Source of the DNA: Geobacillus icigianus
GTDB lineage: Bacteria; Bacillota; Bacilli; Bacillales; Anoxybacillaceae
Reading direction: 5' to 3'
Assembly: GCF_000750005.1 (NCBI RefSeq)
Contig: NZ_JPYA01000106.1
Span: 1-7,575 of the forward strand
Length of the DNA stretch: 7,575 nt
Shown: one piece after another, positions 5,173-7,575 of the stretch
Layout of the letters: each line of letters starts with the position of its first letter
Numbering within the stretch: position 1 is the stretch's first letter
Made by a program: the position numbers and the translations under genes
The notes under the pieces: generated by a model
Seen by the model: the letters and a program-made list of their open reading frames with translations, nothing else
Database searches by the model: none
What the model was told of the DNA's origin: nothing

Positions 5173-6081
5173 GTGAAACCGCCAAGCCATACCCAAGCCT
5201 ATGCTGCCTTGTTGGTTGGAGCGCTCGCCGTCTCAACGTCCGCTGTGTTTGTCAAGTGGTCGCAGGCGCCGTCCGCGGTCATCGCCTTTTATCGGCTGTT
5301 TTTCGCTGTCATCATCATGACACCGTTCTTTTTTCGCCGCATCACCGAACTCAAGCACATCTCCCGGCGTGATGGGCTGTTTTCGGTTTGTTCGGGCGTG
5401 CTGTTGGCATTTCATTTTATTCTTTGGTTTGAATCGCTTGACTATACATCTGTTGCCAGCTCAGTCGTGCTCGTGACGTTGCAGCCGCTGTTTGCCTTCG
5501 CCGGAGGTGCGCTCTTTTTTCGCGAACGGCTGACCAGCGGCGCGGTCGGGAGCGCTGTTTTGGCCATTGTCGGAAGCCTTCTCATCAGCTGGGGCGATTT
5601 TCGCATCAGCGGTGCGGCGCTTTATGGAGATGTGTTGGCGCTGTCGGCCTGCGCAATGGTGACGGCTTATTGGCTGTTTGGTCAAGAGCTGCGCCAACGG
5701 CTGTCGTTGATGACATATACTTATCTTGTCTACGGCATCAGTGCTGCCACATTGTATGCGTATGCCGTCCTATCCGGTTTTTCCTTAACGGCATACCCAC
5801 CGAGAGATTGGTTTTGTTTCCTCGGTTTGGCCATTATCCCGACATTGTTTGGCCATTCGGTGATGAACTGGGCGGTCAAGTGGGTGAGCGCTTCAACGGT
5901 ATCAATGGCCATCTTGTTTGAGCCTGTCGGAGCTTCCGTTTTGGCTTACTGGCTGTTTGGTGAATCCATCCGTCCTTTGCAGTGGATCGGCGGTATTTTT
6001 ATTTTAACAGGAATCGGGCTGTATTTGTGGGAGAAAAACGAAAAAGGGACGCTAACGGCGCAAGAAGGCGGCCGACCCTAG
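5173..6081 (+). CDS. DMT superfamily (EamA) transporter
   Basis: This 302-residue inner-membrane protein has about ten hydrophobic helices in two EamA repeats (roughly 12-139 and 152-287), the normal layout and length for drug/metabolite exporters. The family feature of an N-terminal segment ending in FVKWS before AVIAFYRLFFA (36-46) is present, and each repeat ends with a Pro- and Glu-containing helix (TLQPLFAFAGGALFFRE at 102-118; FEPVGASVLAYWLFGE at 249-264). The start is GTG, supported by AAGGAG at 5159-5164, 8 bases upstream. Substrate cannot be told; relatives export amino acids or other metabolites. Its last 30 bases overlap the convergent tgl gene, and the overlap carries the tgl terminator. 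Confidence 0.93.
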   Translation: MKPPSHTQAYAALLVGALAVSTSAVFVKWSQAPSAVIAFYRLFFAVIIMTPFFFRRITELKHISRRDGLFSVCSGVLLAFHFILWFESLDYTSVASSVVLVTLQPLFAFAGGALFFRERLTSGAVGSAVLAIVGSLLISWGDFRISGAALYGDVLALSACAMVTAYWLFGQELRQRLSLMTYTYLVYGISAATLYAYAVLSGFSLTAYPPRDWFCFLGLAIIPTLFGHSVMNWAVKWVSASTVSMAILFEPVGASVLAYWLFGESIRPLQWIGGIFILTGIGLYLWEKNEKGTLTAQEGGRP

Positions 6082-6087
6082 CGTCCC
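6030..6087 (-). terminator. tgl terminator embedded in the transporter 3' end
   Basis: GGGACGCTA (6046-6054) and TAGCGTCCC (6079-6087) are a perfect 9-bp inverted repeat. On the minus strand the stem is followed by a T-rich run (complement of 6033-6045). Both stop codons lie inside the arms: the tgl TAG at 6054-6052 and the transporter TAG at 6079-6081. The plus strand has no T-run after it. Confidence 0.75.
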
Positions 6088-6870
6088 AGCGATAAACGAC
6101 GAGCGGAGCGGAAAGCGGAATCCGTCCAGCGGTCGGGAAAACTGGGATAAATAAGCGAAGTTGACCTGCGTAATTTCAGAAAGAAGATAAGCCGATTTGG
6201 TTGCCCCTCGTTTTCGTTTTCGATTTAGAGCGGCAATGATACCGTCTTCTGTTTGAATGCCGATGCCGTGTCCGTAAAACAAACCGTCTCCTAAGTAAAT
6301 CGTGTTCTCTCCCTGCCATTGCGGTGTCGCTGGATCGAATTCTGGATTTTTGAAGTAAAGGCAGTCTCCGGGAAGAAAATGTTTGCTCTTTTTCGTTTGA
6401 ATACCAAGGTCTCGATCCGTATGCCAATCATACAGAAGCAAGCGGTCAAACAGGCGATCAAACGCGGATGTGTCAATGGTGTCGAGCACCGCTTTGTAAA
6501 AGACGATCACGATGGCTGTCGCGCATTCAAAAGCGTACAGTTCGCTGTTGATGAAAATGTCGCCAATCGCTTTTGAAGGAGGAACGCCCGGCCGCAGCTG
6601 AAACCCACCCCGCTCATCTCGTTCCCAAAATTGGCTGTTGCAGCGGGAAAAGCGGAAGATCGCAAACCGCGCTCGGCTTTTTGCTAAATCCACGGCTGCT
6701 TGAACAATGCGGGCGCGCAATGCAATTTCAAAGCGAAGCTGCTGTTCATTCGGGTACGTATAGAGGACGGGGGAAGAAACAAGCGCATCAGCGATTCGCT
6801 GTTCAGCGGGCGGAAGGGACAAGGAATCGGTAACACCGATGCTAGCCGGTGACGACAAAATGCGGATCAT
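6052..6870 (-). CDS. tgl: Protein-glutamine gamma-glutamyltransferase (spore transglutaminase)
   Basis: Tgl makes epsilon-(gamma-glutamyl)lysine cross-links between spore-coat proteins in Bacillus. Recognisable blocks are MPPSKAI-like VPPSKAIGDI (97-106), YAFECATAIVIVFY (112-125), LLLYDWH (144-150), GDCLYFKNPEFDP (168-180) and KSAYLLSE (225-232). With the start at ATG 6870 the catalytic cysteine is Cys116 preceded by Glu115, the same numbering as in Bacillus subtilis Tgl; Glu188 and His201 match the other active-site positions. That start has an excellent AAAGGAGGTC about 8 bases upstream, so an upstream in-frame ATG at 6948 is unlikely. At 272 residues it is about 27 longer than the B. subtilis enzyme, from a C-terminal extension after FSR (246) ending in SAAFLRR. 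It probably stands alone in transcription. Confidence 0.95.
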   Translation of the reverse strand: MIRILSSPASIGVTDSLSLPPAEQRIADALVSSPVLYTYPNEQQLRFEIALRARIVQAAVDLAKSRARFAIFRFSRCNSQFWERDERGGFQLRPGVPPSKAIGDIFINSELYAFECATAIVIVFYKAVLDTIDTSAFDRLFDRLLLYDWHTDRDLGIQTKKSKHFLPGDCLYFKNPEFDPATPQWQGENTIYLGDGLFYGHGIGIQTEDGIIAALNRKRKRGATKSAYLLSEITQVNFAYLSQFSRPLDGFRFPLRSSFIAGTLGSAAFLRR

Positions 6871-6921
6871 AAGGAAAAGACCTCCTTTGGTAATATGGTG
6901 GTACCTCAACCCTATCGGAAA

Positions 6922-6929
6922 AATATATG
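6922..6929 (-). promoter_or_regulatory. Possible sporulation-type -10 for tgl
   Basis: On the minus strand CATATATT fits the CATA-N3-T core of SigK or the similar SigE -10 element, and it lies about 50 bases before the tgl start. tgl of B. subtilis is known to be expressed late in sporulation in the mother cell. No AC or similar -35 motif is found at ideal spacing, so support is limited. Confidence 0.3.
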
Positions 6930-6948
6930 CATAGGACACTGTGATCAT

Positions 6949-7090
6949 GACGCGATATGTCAGTGTATTGAAACAAGAAAGGCGTTTATGTCAAAATTTG
7001 AACTTTGGGGAGTGTCAATTCACGGCGGTAAACAGATCATTCTTTAAACAAGAATGAGCAACTATGTTTTTGCATGGGGAACTTGGCGGA
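6949..7090. other. Intergenic region between tgl and rRNA promoters
   Basis: No gene is seen. It holds one perfect 8-bp hairpin, TCATTCTT (7037-7044) and AAGAATGA (7050-7057), around TAAAC, without a clear T-run. It may insulate the rRNA promoters or bind a regulator; there is nothing else to support a function. Confidence 0.4.
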
Positions 7091-7151
7091 GAAAAAAGTA
7101 TTTCAAAAAAGAAAAAAAGGTATTGCATTTTGTGGGTGAAGATGATATATT
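7091..7151 (+). promoter_or_regulatory. rRNA operon promoter P1 with A-rich upstream region
   Basis: TTGCAT (7123-7128) and TATATT (7146-7151) are separated by 17 bases. An A-rich stretch at 7091-7119 lies directly upstream, as in UP elements of strong rRNA promoters. A start at G7157 or G7159 is expected; initiation with G is typical of Bacillus rrn promoters and makes them respond to GTP level. Confidence 0.8.
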
Positions 7152-7207
7152 AAATAGCGTCGCTGATCAACTGTGTAATTTCGAAATGGTAAAACAGCGA
7201 AAAGCAG

Positions 7208-7236
7208 TTGACAACAAAAAGATGTGATGCTAATAT
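7208..7236 (+). promoter_or_regulatory. rRNA operon promoter P2
   Basis: TTGACA (7208-7213) and TAATAT (7231-7236) have a 17-base spacer, with likely start at G7242 or G7243. The two -10 boxes are 85 bases apart, the tandem spacing seen at Bacillus rrn operons. Confidence 0.85.
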
Positions 7237-7242
7237 AAAGAG

Positions 7243-7511
7243 GCTGCTTACACAACGTTGATTATCGCAACAAATTTGTGGTTGCAGCTGTTCATCTCGT
7301 TCCTTGAAAACTGAACGAAACGAAGCGCAACGAAAAGCGGAGGCCGCTTGCCTATCGGCGAAACGCGCTGGAGGGCCTGCGAGGAGGCTATCGCCGCCGC
7401 AGCAGGACCGAAGCGTCGCGAGCCGATAGCGGCCGGAGCTAGACAATCCGAAAAGCGGAGGTCGCTTGACACGTTTGGTGTCGGCGCCGAAGCTTACAAA
7501 GCCAATCCACT
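7243..7511 (+). ncRNA. Pre-16S rRNA leader with boxA-like site and hairpins
   Basis: This is the transcribed leader of the rRNA operon. A boxA-like antitermination motif, CGTTCCTTGAAAA, spans about 7299-7310 and resembles the Bacillus consensus TGCTCTTTGAAAA. Further on, a long stem joins GGCCG (7342-7346) and CTATCGGC (7352-7359) with GCCGATAG (7422-7429) and CGGCC (7430-7434). A third hairpin is GACAC (7468-7472) with GTGTC (7478-7482). These are likely processing and antitermination structures. Confidence 0.7.
7331..7468 (+). repeat. Two 20-bp direct repeats in the rRNA leader
   Basis: The 20-base blocks at 7331-7350 and 7449-7468 differ at a single position (C7344 versus T7462). Each can fold into a short AAGCGG/CCGCTT type hairpin, the second with one weaker pair. 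They flank the large leader stem. Confidence 0.75.
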
Positions 7512-7575
7512 TTCTTTTGGAGAGTTTGATCCTGGCTCAGGACGAACGCTGGCGGCGTGCCTAATACATGCAAGT
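7512..7575 (+). rRNA. rrs: 16S rRNA, 5' end (continues beyond window)
   Basis: The universal 27F primer region (AGAGTTTGATCCTGGCTCAG) begins at 7521, followed by the conserved GACGAACGCTGGCGGCGTGCC and the start of the ATACATGCAAGT block. By comparison with Bacillus the mature 5' end falls near 7512-7514. Only about 63 bases are inside the window. The upstream TTCTTTTGG is like Geobacillus-group 16S genes. Confidence 0.98.

Noticed and set aside
6871..6948. N-terminal extension of Tgl by 26 residues to the ATG at 6948
   Set aside because: The strong AGGAGG site directly before ATG 6870 and the exact match of Cys116 numbering to B. subtilis favour the shorter form.
7150..7446. 98-aa reading frame on the minus strand over the rRNA promoters and leader
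   Set aside because: It overlaps convincing rrn promoters and leader hairpins and has a low-complexity composition; it is a shadow.
1..7575. CRISPR array
   Set aside because: No regularly spaced repeats with unique spacers are present; the repeats found are dyads or single duplications.

Overview
The window looks like a chromosomal stretch of a thermophilic, Geobacillus-like Bacillaceae. The last ~60 bases are the conserved 5' end of a Firmicutes 16S rRNA. It is preceded by tandem rrn promoters, and next to it lies a spore-coat type transglutaminase gene (tgl). Genus level is inference; Parageobacillus or Anoxybacillus are alternatives.

Two unlike halves meet near position 4345. The left half (1 to ~4345) is AT-rich and reads as one end of an integrated mobile element. 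In order it holds: the 3' part of a coiled-coil protein gene (2-427), a small exported protein (555-1289), an unrecognised 195-aa protein (1496-2083), an unrecognised 69-aa protein (2422-2631), and a large serine recombinase (2714-4525). The first three genes are each followed by their own strong hairpin, which suggests independently expressed cargo. The 69-aa gene sits 82 bases before the recombinase.

The right half (~4345 to 7575) is more GC-rich host backbone. From the junction rightwards it holds: the 5' part of a tRNA gene, probably tRNA-Ala, on the minus strand with its promoter; an MgtC/SapB family membrane protein (minus); a divergent DMT/EamA transporter (plus); Tgl (minus, convergent with the transporter); and then the rRNA promoters, leader and 16S start (plus).

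The most interesting point is the junction. The tRNA resemblance starts cleanly at its 5' end and stops in the D-arm, exactly where the AT-rich element begins. The recombinase reading frame does not stop at the element end. It continues about 60 codons through the tRNA fragment, the tRNA promoter and the end of mgtC. Integration therefore appears to have cut a tRNA gene, given the recombinase a host-encoded C-terminal tail, and placed a strong host tRNA promoter so that it points antisense into the recombinase gene. Several cargo genes could not be assigned a function from sequence alone.
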